Source: Nocardia macrotermitis (GTDB lineage: Bacteria; Actinomycetota; Actinomycetes; Mycobacteriales; Mycobacteriaceae). From it: a DNA stretch of 64,000 nt. This document shows positions 26,223 through 34,846 of the stretch, in pieces (the first letter of the stretch is position 1; each line of letters opens with the position of its first letter). The notes under the pieces are model-generated. The model saw only the letters and a list, made by a program, of their open reading frames with translations, ran no database searches and was not told the origin of the DNA. Made by a program: the position numbers and the translations under genes. The stretch covers positions 496,001-560,000 of the forward strand of contig NZ_WEGK01000002.1 of the NCBI RefSeq assembly GCF_009604405.1, in the 5' to 3' direction.

Positions 26223-26906
26223 ATGTCCAGGGAAGCCGGTGCCGCCAGCGGGGGGCCCGGCGGCCGTAATCCGCGTAATCAGGCCGGGCCGCGCGCGCGT
26301 CGGCAGACGGGTGTGGCCGGGCGATTACGCGATCCGGAGCAGGCGTGGTCGGTCTTGCAGCGGCTCGCGGGCCGCTACGCCGGATACTTCACCACCCGCA
26401 CGGTGGTCCGGGCCGGTTGCGAGGAGCTGATCCGCCCCGCGGTGGACGACGGCCGCGTCGTCCGGGTCGGCGTCGGTCTGATGCGCCTGGGCGATTGGCC
26501 CGCCGGCCCGCTGGACGACTACGCGAAATGGTCGGCCTGGTTCGACGGCGCGGCCGCGGTCTCCCACCACAGCGCCGCCGAGTTACACGGCATCGGCCGC
26601 CTCCGCCCCCGCTTCGTCCACATGTCCGCCAGCGGCGGCCGCCTCCCCAGCTCACCCGGCCTCGTCGTACTCCGCCGCGCCCTCCGCCGCACCGACGTCG
26701 AATCCGCAGGCGCCTTCCTGGTAACCACCCCCCTACGCACCATCCTGGACCTCGCCGAATCCGGCATCGGCCAGATAGCCCTGGACGAGGTAGTAGCCGA
26801 CGCCGTCGCCATCGACCGCTGCAACCCCGACGAAATCTTCACCGCCGCAGCAACTCTCGCGGATCGTGCCACGGTCCGCCTACGTCGCTCGGTCGACCGC
26901 GCCTGA
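26223..26906 (+). CDS. AbiEi-like (type IV antitoxin family) winged-helix protein, orphan
   Basis: A 227-residue protein. An N-terminal winged helix (YFTTRTVVRAG...VRVGVGLMRLG) is followed by a domain with AVSHHSAAELHGIG and TTPLRTILDLAE, the pattern of AbiEi-type antitoxins. In AbiE systems this protein represses its own operon and is paired with an AbiEii nucleotidyltransferase. No AbiEii gene follows here, so it is an orphan; a complete pair occurs at 42.3-43.9 kb. TAGCCT at 26210-26215 lies seven bases before the ATG, suggesting a leaderless mRNA. The 3' end is the first unit of a decaying tandem repeat. Confidence 0.75.
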   Translation: MSREAGAASGGPGGRNPRNQAGPRARRQTGVAGRLRDPEQAWSVLQRLAGRYAGYFTTRTVVRAGCEELIRPAVDDGRVVRVGVGLMRLGDWPAGPLDDYAKWSAWFDGAAAVSHHSAAELHGIGRLRPRFVHMSASGGRLPSSPGLVVLRRALRRTDVESAGAFLVTTPLRTILDLAESGIGQIALDEVVADAVAIDRCNPDEIFTAAATLADRATVRLRRSVDRA

Positions 26907-27105
26907 CTGTTGCAGTGGCTTTCGCGGATCGTGCCATGGTCTGTCCCGCGTCGTTCGGTGGATCGTGCCTGACTGTTGCACTGGTTTCGCGGATCGAGCC
27001 GCAGTCTGTTTGCGTCGCTCGGTCGACCGCGCCTGAGTGTTGCACTGGCTTTCGTTGATCGCGTCAGGTTCTGTCTGCGTCGTTCACTGAGCGCGTCTCA
27101 ATATT
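26850..27105 (+). repeat. four ~64-bp tandem units; the first is the 3' end of the AbiEi-like gene
   Basis: Units: 26850-26911 (coding end and stop), 26912-26977, 26978-27041 and 27042-27105. Each has GCA/TTTCGCGGATCG, a CGTCGCTCGGTCGACCGCGCC-like section and, in the first three, TGACTGTT or TGAGTGTT. Similarity to the coding unit falls with distance, unit four being the most decayed. The stop codon is copied in units two and three. Nothing else is seen up to 27197. Confidence 0.88.
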
Positions 27106-27197
27106 GCTGTGACCGGATCGGCCCGTGATCCTGTTGCGCTCGAGGTATCGGAGTGCCGCACGGGAATGGCGTCGGAATGGACAACTCGGAGTCACCG

Positions 27198-27941
27198 CTA
27201 TGGCATGACATTACGGTGAATGTGTTGGGCGATCACTTCGAACGATGCCGGGGCGATGGTGGCTTCGTCGTTCTCGACGGAGACGAGGTAGCGACCGGCG
27301 GCGCGGCGTTCGGGATCGACATCGAACCAGCTGACGTATTGCGGTTCCCGGGAGATGCGGCGTTCGATGCGCAGGAAGCCCTCTGCCGTGCGAGGGGCTC
27401 GCAATAGCGCCCGGATTCGTTCCTCGACCGGTTTGCGTCCACGGTTGTCCGGCAGCCATGTGCTGGGCGGCAGCTCACCTCGGACACGTGGGGTGTAGCC
27501 GATCAGCTGTTTGACCTTGCCAGCTTCGGCAGGCGGCAGAGTGGCGGCGACGTTGCGTCCGAGCTGTGCGCGCTGGGTGACGATGAGAATGACATCACCA
27601 CCGAAATCTGCTGATTCCGTGGGCTTTTGACATAGCACGATGCCGTGGTTGCCGACGGCTGCCGCCAGTGTGCGAATCCGCAGATTCGACTGGTGGAACT
27701 TTCCCCAGACGACGATCCGCACTTCGGGGTTGGCCAGTGCGCGAAGTGGTCCGGTGAGGTCAGGGTCGCCGTGACGCGGGTAGCGAGTGCTGATCTCCGC
27801 GCGGAGTCTCGCGTATTCCGTACTCGTGGTTGGAGTTTGGGCGACGCTGATCGGATACGGAGTGTCGTCGGAGCCGGTCTCGGCATCCCACACGTAGGCG
27901 AATTCGTCGGGAGTGAATTGCCAACGAGTCTGTGTGCTCAC
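27198..27941 (-). CDS. EspG-family ESX secretion-associated protein
   Basis: A 247-residue protein opening RWQFTPDEFAYVWDAETGSD then PYPISV, the same EspG signature as the gene at 10.6-11.2 kb. EspG proteins are cytosolic chaperones for PE/PPE-type ESX cargo. Its GTG start overlaps the stop of the upstream PPE-like gene in GTGA, so chaperone and presumed cargo are translationally coupled, as expected for a specific pair. Confidence 0.85.
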   Translation of the reverse strand: MSTQTRWQFTPDEFAYVWDAETGSDDTPYPISVAQTPTTSTEYARLRAEISTRYPRHGDPDLTGPLRALANPEVRIVVWGKFHQSNLRIRTLAAAVGNHGIVLCQKPTESADFGGDVILIVTQRAQLGRNVAATLPPAEAGKVKQLIGYTPRVRGELPPSTWLPDNRGRKPVEERIRALLRAPRTAEGFLRIERRISREPQYVSWFDVDPERRAAGRYLVSVENDEATIAPASFEVIAQHIHRNVMP

Positions 27942-29626
27942 CGACCGGTTTCCGGCGTCTTGTCGGCGGTGTTCGCCTCTGCGGGCTTCTCCCGGTCCGT
28001 CGAATTCGAGTCGGTATCGGTGGTCTTTTTGGAAGAGTCTGTGCCCCAACCATATTCGGAGAAGAGACTGCTCAGCGCGGGATCGATCTTGGCGGGCTGG
28101 GGAGGCTCTGCCGTGGTGGATTCCGTTGGGGTATCCGGTGTTCGGGGCGGCGGACTATCACTGGTGGGCGCGGCGCTGGCTACTTCGGTGAATGCCGGGG
28201 CCTGCCGTCGCGGGGCCGCTGCTGACGCCTGAGATGTCTCCGCAGCGGAATCTTCCTGTGCGGCAACGGAATCTGGACCGATAACCGCAGCCGGAGTCTC
28301 CAACCCCGCTGTCCAGTCCGGTGCTACCCGCCGCAAATAATCAGGACTGAAATGTTCCTTCTCGTCCTGCTTATCTGATTTGCCCGCGTGCGGTGCCATC
28401 GATCCGGTTGGCATCCGGGCCGCATTGACTCCCGCAGCGGCGGCCGAGGCGGCGCGTGCGGCTCCGGCGGCCGTCGCGTTGCCGGGTACGCCTGGCAGCG
28501 ACTTCCCCGCGCCGCCACCCGTCGATGACTTCGAACCGCCACCGGGACTGAAGAATCCGTCCGATGCGGCCGCGTTCGCGCTGCCTGGCGCCTGTGTGCT
28601 CGGCGAATATCCGGCGGTCGTCGTGGACGTCGGCGATTGGCTGGTGCTCTGCGGTGTCGTCGCCGAGTTCAACCCGGCCGGCGTCGTTCCCGTCGAATGC
28701 GAGTTGGTGGGATCGGAAGAGGGCTGCTGGTCCTGCTGCTGCGAATCAGGCTTGGCCGCAGCAGGTTCCGTGCCGTGCTGAGAGTTGGCGTTGTTCGGTG
28801 CCGAAGTGGTATTCGAAGGTGCGGAAGTTGTTGTGTCGGAACCGATGTGGGTCACCTTCGGCACATCGACATAGGATGCGATCCCACTTCCGGCAGGCGG
28901 ATAGCTGGGCGTATACAGCATCTCCATGGCGTGCACAGCCGCATCCCGCGCGGCCTTGCGCTGCGTCTCGAGCTTGTCGGCATAGGCCGGATTGATCAGG
29001 CCCGGCAAGATCGACTGATTCGGATCATCCGGATTCACCGTCACGTTCGCCGCACCGGCTGGTGGGGGCTGCACGGCGAGTTTGATCGCCTCCGCCGCCC
29101 ACGCCATCGAGTCCAGTCGTTGGCTCACCGCCGCGAACACCTGCCCGATCTGATTGGCGGCGTTGGCAACTCGCTCCGAAGCCGCATGCGCCGCAGTGCC
29201 GCTGACACCGTCCCACAACCCGTGATTGAAGATGTTGTTCATCCCCAGCAGATTGAACGTCGAAAGGTTCTCCAGATCGCTCGCGGCATCGAACCAGTTC
29301 TTCCGCAACTGCTGCAAACCAGCTACATCCATACCGCCCGAGCCATCCGCCTTACCGTGCACCGCGGCATAGATCTCTTCATGGCTCATCTTCGCGAAGT
29401 GCTCATCGGTCTTCGCGTAATCCGGATCGGTCCCCGCCCCGAGACTGCTCAGTTGACTGTTCTGCGCCTTGGCCTGCGCCGCGGATTCAGCGACCTTCCG
29501 CTGCGCATCCTGAACCTTCTGGATGTCCTGCGCACTCATCACGCCCGGAATCCCGCTCTGGAACGTCGTGATCGGCGAGTTCGGCAGAAAAGGTGCAGGT
29601 GACTGCGGATCGTTCGAATCACCCAT
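27938..29626 (-). CDS. PPE-like ESX substrate with long Ser/Thr/Pro-rich tail
   Basis: A 562-residue protein. Residues ~80-185 form a helical domain with LWDGVSGTAAHAASE, a WxG turn at W138-G140 between two long helices, as in PPE/WXG ESX substrates. From ~270 the chain is low-complexity Ser/Thr/Pro/Gln/Ala, with a short ordered-looking element LSSLFSEYGWGT near the end. GGGGGA precedes the ATG. Coupling to EspG marks it as a probable type VII secreted protein. No signal peptide or transmembrane helix is seen. Exact family (PPE, EspB-like or Nocardia-specific) is uncertain. Confidence 0.72.
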   Translation of the reverse strand: MGDSNDPQSPAPFLPNSPITTFQSGIPGVMSAQDIQKVQDAQRKVAESAAQAKAQNSQLSSLGAGTDPDYAKTDEHFAKMSHEEIYAAVHGKADGSGGMDVAGLQQLRKNWFDAASDLENLSTFNLLGMNNIFNHGLWDGVSGTAAHAASERVANAANQIGQVFAAVSQRLDSMAWAAEAIKLAVQPPPAGAANVTVNPDDPNQSILPGLINPAYADKLETQRKAARDAAVHAMEMLYTPSYPPAGSGIASYVDVPKVTHIGSDTTTSAPSNTTSAPNNANSQHGTEPAAAKPDSQQQDQQPSSDPTNSHSTGTTPAGLNSATTPQSTSQSPTSTTTAGYSPSTQAPGSANAAASDGFFSPGGGSKSSTGGGAGKSLPGVPGNATAAGAARAASAAAAGVNAARMPTGSMAPHAGKSDKQDEKEHFSPDYLRRVAPDWTAGLETPAAVIGPDSVAAQEDSAAETSQASAAAPRRQAPAFTEVASAAPTSDSPPPRTPDTPTESTTAEPPQPAKIDPALSSLFSEYGWGTDSSKKTTDTDSNSTDREKPAEANTADKTPETGR

Positions 29627-29881
29627 GCTGGTCCCCCTGGCTGGCCTCGGCCGGGAATACACGGCCTTCTTCTTGGCTCTCGCAGATTAACACGCAGTCA
29701 GCCGGAACTGTCCAGTGCGGAGCAACCGCAGTGGACATCACCAGCGCTCGGCCAGCGCCCAAGCCCGCTCCCGGTGCCGCATGCCCGGCCGGTCCGCAGC
29801 CCCTACGTCGTTGCCGACGCACCGGGTAGGAGAGCCTGGATCGGGTAGTCTGCTGCCGAGACCGCTACAAGGGGGCGTGAG

Positions 29882-30280
29882 ATGGGCATACCACAGATCG
29901 ACTTCGGCAACGCGGAGATCAAGGCGCTGAACGAGGCGGTAGCCAACGGCAGCTTCTCGATCACGGCCGAGGCCGCGCACGAGGCGAAGCATCAATACGA
30001 CGTGATGCTCACGGAGATTGCTCGTGTCCGGCAGCAGGTAAACCGTGCCACACATGTCACCGGGTTCGGAGGTTTTCAGTCCGCGCAGGAGCTACAGGCG
30101 GGCTTTGCCAATAAGGCGACGGACGGGGTTGCGGTAGTTGATCAGCTGTCCGATGCTGTGCGACAAGTGCAAATCGCGTATCTGCGTGCAGGAAAACAGT
30201 TCGAGGAAGCAGATCAGGTCAACGCCGACCGCCTGAGAAGGCTGGCGAATACTACCCAAGACAACGGTGATGCATCTTGA
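29882..30280 (+). CDS. helical ESX-associated protein of unknown family
   Basis: A 132-residue, almost wholly helical, hydrophilic protein (starts MGIPQIDFGNAEIKALNEAV). It has no signal peptide. Length, helicity and context suggest a WXG100/EspC-type partner, but there is no clear WxG motif. It is divergent from the PPE-like gene and overlaps the next gene's TTG start by TTGA, so it is coupled to the DUF3558 lipoprotein. AGGGGG lies eight bases before the ATG. Confidence 0.7.
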   Translation: MGIPQIDFGNAEIKALNEAVANGSFSITAEAAHEAKHQYDVMLTEIARVRQQVNRATHVTGFGGFQSAQELQAGFANKATDGVAVVDQLSDAVRQVQIAYLRAGKQFEEADQVNADRLRRLANTTQDNGDAS

Positions 30281-30879
30281 AAGTTTTTCAATTAACAGTA
30301 ACCGCCGTGCTACCGCTAGTACTTCTGGGGACTGCCTGCGCGAAAGGCAGTGACCCCAAGCCTGACAATGCCGCCACTACTGTTGTAAGCCAGGCTCCGA
30401 GCATTACTGCGTCTCTTGATCCGGCCCCCGCGCAGCATAACCATGGTCGGAGTGCGGTTATGTTTGATCCGTGTACTGGAATCGGCGATTCGGTTATTGA
30501 AAAAATAGGGTTCGACCCTCGCACGAGAAAGCGGGACGACTACATAGACGAAGACTACTCGTTCATTGGGTGTCTATTCGACCAAAATGGTACGGTTGAT
30601 GGAAGCGTCATGAATACCCACGAACTGAGAATTGATTCTTCTAATATTACACTGGATGAATTCCGTAAACGCGATGCTGGAAAATTGACTACGGTCAAGG
30701 TTAATGGACAAGATGCGCTGATGCGTAAAGATGGTGCAGAGACGTGCTTCCTGGATATCCCGGGACCTGACGGTACGCTTAATTTTCAGTTCGGTGTATT
30801 GGATCCGCACTCTACCGAGAATCCTTGCGATCGAGCTATCGCTATTGCAGGCGTGATTCAAGCCGCCGTACCTAAATAG
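30277..30879 (+). CDS. DUF3558-type lipoprotein
   Basis: A 200-residue exported protein with a signal sequence and a lipobox-like LLGTAC at residues 16-21, then a Pro/Thr linker and a globular domain. FDPCTGI, CLFDQNG, ETCFLD and NPCDRA give the paired cysteines and DPC motif of DUF3558. Family function is unknown; members are often beside ESX-substrate genes in Nocardia-type genomes. The TTG start overlaps the upstream stop. Base composition is visibly AT-richer than the backbone, with codons such as ATA, AAA and TTA, which suggests transfer. Confidence 0.78.
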   Translation: MKVFQLTVTAVLPLVLLGTACAKGSDPKPDNAATTVVSQAPSITASLDPAPAQHNHGRSAVMFDPCTGIGDSVIEKIGFDPRTRKRDDYIDEDYSFIGCLFDQNGTVDGSVMNTHELRIDSSNITLDEFRKRDAGKLTTVKVNGQDALMRKDGAETCFLDIPGPDGTLNFQFGVLDPHSTENPCDRAIAIAGVIQAAVPK

Positions 30880-30897
30880 AGTACGGCGCACACTAAT

Positions 30898-31512
30898 TCA
30901 ATGACTGGGGCATGAAATTGGATGACCAAGACGGGCGACGACCTGGTAGTGGAGTAGTGAAATTTCGCTCGTTGTGTCAACGGGGGAATCGGTGTTGGTG
31001 TCGGTGGTATTTCTGATTTCTTTCAAGCTCTTGAGGTTGCCGTTAGCGTCGAATAGTAGAAAATGGAATTTCTTCAGATCTTCCGGGATGTTCGTGCAGC
31101 TCAATTCCTTATGCTGCAACGCTAGTTTGTTCATCTCGCCGCGGTAACCCGTAGGGTACGGTGCGCCGCAAGAGGGTGTATGGCCGTAGCGGTCTATCAG
31201 GGTGTCATACACCGTATTCAGATCGTCGATCGGTGTACTCGAAAATGCTTTGTCCGGTGAGATGGACTTGATTTCATCGAGTGGTTTCAGATGATCACCC
31301 TGATATAGCTCAGAGTACATCCACCGAATGTCTTCCTGCTCCTTGATGCATGCGACTTTGGCGTATTTCTGCTCAAGGCTGAGTGGCTTATCGACAGCGG
31401 GCGTTGTGTAGGCGTTACTACGGTTGAAAACGACTAGTACGACGATTATTCCGATCGATGCGAAAAGGCCGCATAGTATCTCTACCGTGTGCTCTATGGC
31501 GTACCGCTTGAT
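30898..31512 (-). CDS. small single-pass membrane protein resembling the C-terminus of the adjacent large ESX protein; apparent ATC start
   Basis: The continuous frame encodes 204 residues: a basic start (xKRYAIEH), a transmembrane helix (about 10-30), then a Cys-containing extracytoplasmic domain. Near residues 142-168 it reads IPEDLKKF then LLFDANGNLKSLKEIR, matching IPDNLRSNYSELFDANGNLK plus EIR at the end of the next gene upstream. No ATG, GTG or TTG occurs before ATG 31320, which would lose the helix. However, AAGGAGG (31526-31520) lies exactly seven bases before ATC at 31512, so an AUC start is likely. A frameshifted or decayed start is the alternative. The gene is AT-rich relative to the backbone. 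Confidence 0.6.
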   Translation of the reverse strand: MKRYAIEHTVEILCGLFASIGIIVVLVVFNRSNAYTTPAVDKPLSLEQKYAKVACIKEQEDIRWMYSELYQGDHLKPLDEIKSISPDKAFSSTPIDDLNTVYDTLIDRYGHTPSCGAPYPTGYRGEMNKLALQHKELSCTNIPEDLKKFHFLLFDANGNLKSLKEIRNTTDTNTDSPVDTTSEISLLHYQVVARLGHPISCPSH

Positions 31513-31616
31513 GGCCCGTCCTCCTTCTCCGTCCGGTTACTTCGATCTCGTTCAACGGCTTCGATAGTGTCGCAGATTCGGCAGATAGTCGCTAATCGTG
31601 TGATTATTGACCTCCA

Positions 31617-33983
31617 TCATCTCCGGTGACTCATGGTGACGTCGCTGTATCCGTCTCTCATCGAGTTAGCGTGATTATCGTTATATCCGAGCTGGTTGAA
31701 CAGAGTTGTGACCGCGCTGGCAGGGTTCGTTTCGCTTGGATTCGATGGATCGTACGGCATTGATCTGATCTCCGACCATGACTTCAAATTCCCGTTGGCA
31801 TCGAAGAGTTCAGAGTAGTTCGACCGGAGGTTGTCGGGGATCTGGGTATTGGCCAGAACGGCGTAGGCTTGTTGATCGAAGTTCGGCGGATTCAAGCCGA
31901 TATCGTCGCTCGACGCGGTGGGTGCGGGTCCAATTATCGCATCTTTGAGCGGATCGCCGCCCAGACCGAGGATTTTGGATACTCCGTCACTGTAAGGAAG
32001 CTGCGCGGTGATCTTGTCGTCACCACTGCCAATCGGTACGCTGGTGGTGACCAGACTTTTGACTAGTTCGAACGCCTGTTTCTTTTGGCTGTATGCGTCC
32101 TGTGCAATCTGATTCGTATCTTTGGTTTGTGCGCTGATCTCATCTCGTAATCCACTGTCTACCAAGCCCTGTAGTATGCCGGAGTTGTACAGGTGGGCGC
32201 GTGCGTTATGGGCATTCGGATCATGACCATATTCTACTTGTTGTTGCAGCGACGCAGCCAATGCATGTGCGTTGAAGTTCTGACCGGCCACAGAGTCCGT
32301 GTTCATCAGTGAGAAAATATTCTTCGACCCGGAAAAATAATTCTTTCCGGAGGGGTCCGTCCAGCTCTTATCGGGTGGAATGGTTACGTCGAATCCATCC
32401 TTGGACTGATTTGTGGTGTTGGTGAGATCGTTGATGTACGGGCTGAGGCCGGTTGAGAGCGACCGCATGAGTTCGGGATTGAGTTGACCAACGGTGCTGT
32501 GGTTGGTGTCTGGAATGTCGTAGAGCTTCCATTTGTCGTCGCCACCGGCGAAATGGTTCGGAGTGTTGTCGCTGGCCGCGAACCGTGCAAACGAGTTCAT
32601 GATTGCGGATTGATGGCGTGCGGCATCGGCGTCGACCGGATTGTGCGGATTCGAGTGGTCAGCGAAGTTGAAGAGGGTGGAGACTGATTTGCCCTGGTCG
32701 GACCACTTGTGGGTCAGTGCGTCGTGGTAGAACTGCTCGTTCGGTTTGCCGTCGGGGGCTACGAGTTGTTGGACTGCGGGTTTGTCGTCGCCGACGCTGC
32801 TGAAGAAGCGTTCGGTGATCGCCTGATGGTCACCCGCGCCCTTGCCGTCTACCTGGAACGTAATTGCATTCTTGCTGGGGTTCTGTTCCCACGCGGTTTG
32901 TGCGCTCAGGTACTTGGCTCCGTCGTTGAGGATCTTTTTGTCGAGTTCGGTGTTGTATCGGACGCTGGGATCGGCGGTTCCGGCGATTTTTGCGATTGCC
33001 TGGTTGTCGGCTACGCCATTGAGGCTGATCGTGTTGGAAGTTCCGGGATTTGCGGAGGTGACCAGGTCTTTGCGGTCGAGGGACTGGAGAATCTTCTTCG
33101 GCATCAGGTTGCTTCCGCCCTTCTCGGGGACGGCGGGGTTGTTCTTGATGCCCGAGGTGATGTTGTCGGTGGAGATCAGTTGGAGGGAGTTCGCGAGGCC
33201 CTTTTGGGCGTCGGGTGGGAGTTTGTCCATGATCTGCTGGATTTCCTGGGGGCTCTTGCCGTCCAGGGATCGGCTGATCTGGTTGATGTACTCCATTTGG
33301 GCTGCGGGGATGGTTACGGCGTTTCCGCTGTGGAGTGCGGCGGTTTGTTCGGGGGTGAGGTGGCCGGCGTCGATCAGGCGTTGAATCTCGTCCTCGGACA
33401 TGTGTTGTGGGTCTTTGAGCAGTTGGGCCGCGTCTTTCTTGGCCTGGTCCGTGCCGAGTGCGGCGGGGGAGGCGAAGGCGATCGCGAGACCGTTTCGGGC
33501 GTTATTCAACGCGTCTCGGACGCCGATGTCCGCGACCAGGGCGTCGTGGATCGCGCTCTGCAAGTCGCTGTTCATCTTGCCCATTCGCACCAGCTCGTCG
33601 TTGCTGATGTTGCCGCTCCGGCCGACGGTCAGGCTGATCTCGCTGACTGTCCAGCCGTTGTGGTCACATTCGGCCAGCAGGCCGCGCGCACGTCGTAGGG
33701 GTGCGTCGATCGTGCCGACGCCCTGGCGTGCCAGCTTGGCTACCGCACCGAGCTTGTCCACCAACTGTTGCACCGCCCTGAGGTCGCCGGTCGCGCGGTC
33801 GTGTGCGGCCCGGGCGGTCTTGCCGTCCCAGTACGCACCGTCGACCTTCGTGACGGCGTCGACGTAATGCTGAAAAACACCCTCGAGGGCGGAACCGAGC
33901 TGATCCCACTCGTCGGCCCAGCTGTTGAGCGTGGCGGGGTTGGCTTTGCGCACCCATTCCAGGGGCGAAGCGGGGCCGGTCAT
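31617..33983 (-). CDS. large WXG-domain / TPR-repeat-region protein, probable ESX effector
   Basis: A 788-residue protein without signal peptide. Residues 1-110 form a WXG100-like helical hairpin (NSWADEWDQLGSAL, then YWDGKTARAAHD with the WxG at 52-54). The long middle resembles the mycobacterial TPR-repeat-region proteins: ISNDELVRMG, LKDPQHMSEDEIQRLIDAG, DKLPPDAQKGLANSLQLIS. The C-terminal third is Asn/Asp/Ser-rich and ends with FDANGNLKSWSEIRSM. ATG 33983 overlaps the upstream EspC-like stop (ATGA). The 3' half is visibly AT-richer than the 5' half, as in polymorphic toxins. Toxicity is inference; no catalytic motif was recognised. Confidence 0.72.
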   Translation of the reverse strand: MTGPASPLEWVRKANPATLNSWADEWDQLGSALEGVFQHYVDAVTKVDGAYWDGKTARAAHDRATGDLRAVQQLVDKLGAVAKLARQGVGTIDAPLRRARGLLAECDHNGWTVSEISLTVGRSGNISNDELVRMGKMNSDLQSAIHDALVADIGVRDALNNARNGLAIAFASPAALGTDQAKKDAAQLLKDPQHMSEDEIQRLIDAGHLTPEQTAALHSGNAVTIPAAQMEYINQISRSLDGKSPQEIQQIMDKLPPDAQKGLANSLQLISTDNITSGIKNNPAVPEKGGSNLMPKKILQSLDRKDLVTSANPGTSNTISLNGVADNQAIAKIAGTADPSVRYNTELDKKILNDGAKYLSAQTAWEQNPSKNAITFQVDGKGAGDHQAITERFFSSVGDDKPAVQQLVAPDGKPNEQFYHDALTHKWSDQGKSVSTLFNFADHSNPHNPVDADAARHQSAIMNSFARFAASDNTPNHFAGGDDKWKLYDIPDTNHSTVGQLNPELMRSLSTGLSPYINDLTNTTNQSKDGFDVTIPPDKSWTDPSGKNYFSGSKNIFSLMNTDSVAGQNFNAHALAASLQQQVEYGHDPNAHNARAHLYNSGILQGLVDSGLRDEISAQTKDTNQIAQDAYSQKKQAFELVKSLVTTSVPIGSGDDKITAQLPYSDGVSKILGLGGDPLKDAIIGPAPTASSDDIGLNPPNFDQQAYAVLANTQIPDNLRSNYSELFDANGNLKSWSEIRSMPYDPSNPSETNPASAVTTLFNQLGYNDNHANSMRDGYSDVTMSHRR

Positions 33984-34309
33984 TTCGACACATCCGGGGT
34001 CCAGTCGCCAGTGGCGTTCTTGTACAGGGTGATGAGGGCGTCCGCGGCTTTGTCGTCCTGCGACTTGAACTGTGCGGCAACGGAAGTCATGACGTCGCCG
34101 GTCTCGTTCAGGCGGACTTTCGCGGTGGGTAGCAGTGCGCCGGTGATGAGATCTCGGGTGATCTGGGCGGCGGCGGTCGCCGACAGTAGTGGGTCGTTCG
34201 CGTTCGGGTCGGGTGGGTTCTTCCCCTTGACGTTCGCCGCGTCGTTCGCCAGGTTGTGCAGCGTTTTCGCGAGCTTGTTCAGGTTTTCGAGATCGACAGT
34301 GAAGGTCAT
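33980..34309 (-). CDS. EspC/WXG100-like small ESX protein
   Basis: A 109-residue helical protein (MTFTVDLENLNKLAKTLHNL, central loop with KNPPDPNANDP, C-terminal helix) of the size and pattern of EspC-type ESX proteins. It is coupled by a four-base overlap to the large WXG/TPR protein, the usual place for its secretion partner. ATG 34309 follows AGGGGGG at a good distance. A longer in-frame start at 34339 would add ten residues but lacks a ribosome site. Confidence 0.75.
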   Translation of the reverse strand: MTFTVDLENLNKLAKTLHNLANDAANVKGKNPPDPNANDPLLSATAAAQITRDLITGALLPTAKVRLNETGDVMTSVAAQFKSQDDKAADALITLYKNATGDWTPDVSK

Positions 34310-34387
34310 AAGCCCCCCTTGGTGTGACATTTCGTGCACGGCTACAGCCCGACGCTATCGCACCGGCGGTCGGAGCGTCGAGGACTG

Positions 34388-34846
34388 TCAGGGGGCGCGG
34401 CCGGATGTGGTGGGGTGCCGGTACGTGCAACTAGGGAGCTTTCGGAGGCCGGCGGTGAGCTCGATGGCGAGGTCGGTGTAGGCGAGGGTGAGTTCGGCGA
34501 GGCGTTGCCACAGGAAGTGGCGGTCGGGTTCGGTGGTGGATTCGGTCAGGGTGGTGTGAGCTTCGATGCAGTACTGGGCGATTCGGTCGATGATCATGCC
34601 CACGGATTCGGAGTTCATGTACGCCGCGCCGAAGGGCTGGGGCATGTTCGCTGCTACCCAGCAATCGATGGTGTGTATCAGATCTGCGCGGGCACAATCG
34701 ATTTCATGGATCTCGGTGGTTGCTTCCCGTCGCTGCCGGTGCAGGTGTGCCAGGTCCCGGGCGGCGCGCAGGACCGGATGTGTGATCGGTGTCGAGCCGG
34801 TGCATGCTTCGAGCAGTCGATCTCTCGACGGGAGTGTCACTCGCAT
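34388..34846 (-). CDS. DUF4254 family protein
   Basis: A 152-residue helical protein. It shows the DUF4254 pattern: SRDRLLEACTG, HPVLRAARDLAHLH, an EIDCARADLIHTIDCWV helix, SESVGMIIDRIAQYCI and LAELTLAYTDLAIEL. Function is unknown; members are common near surface or secretion genes in actinobacteria. ATG 34846 has GGAG nine bases upstream; a TTG at 34885 is possible. It is divergent from the XRE gene across 34847-35187, a stretch with no recognisable coding pattern, although one frame stays open. Confidence 0.78.
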   Translation of the reverse strand: MRVTLPSRDRLLEACTGSTPITHPVLRAARDLAHLHRQRREATTEIHEIDCARADLIHTIDCWVAANMPQPFGAAYMNSESVGMIIDRIAQYCIEAHTTLTESTTEPDRHFLWQRLAELTLAYTDLAIELTAGLRKLPSCTYRHPTTSGRAP

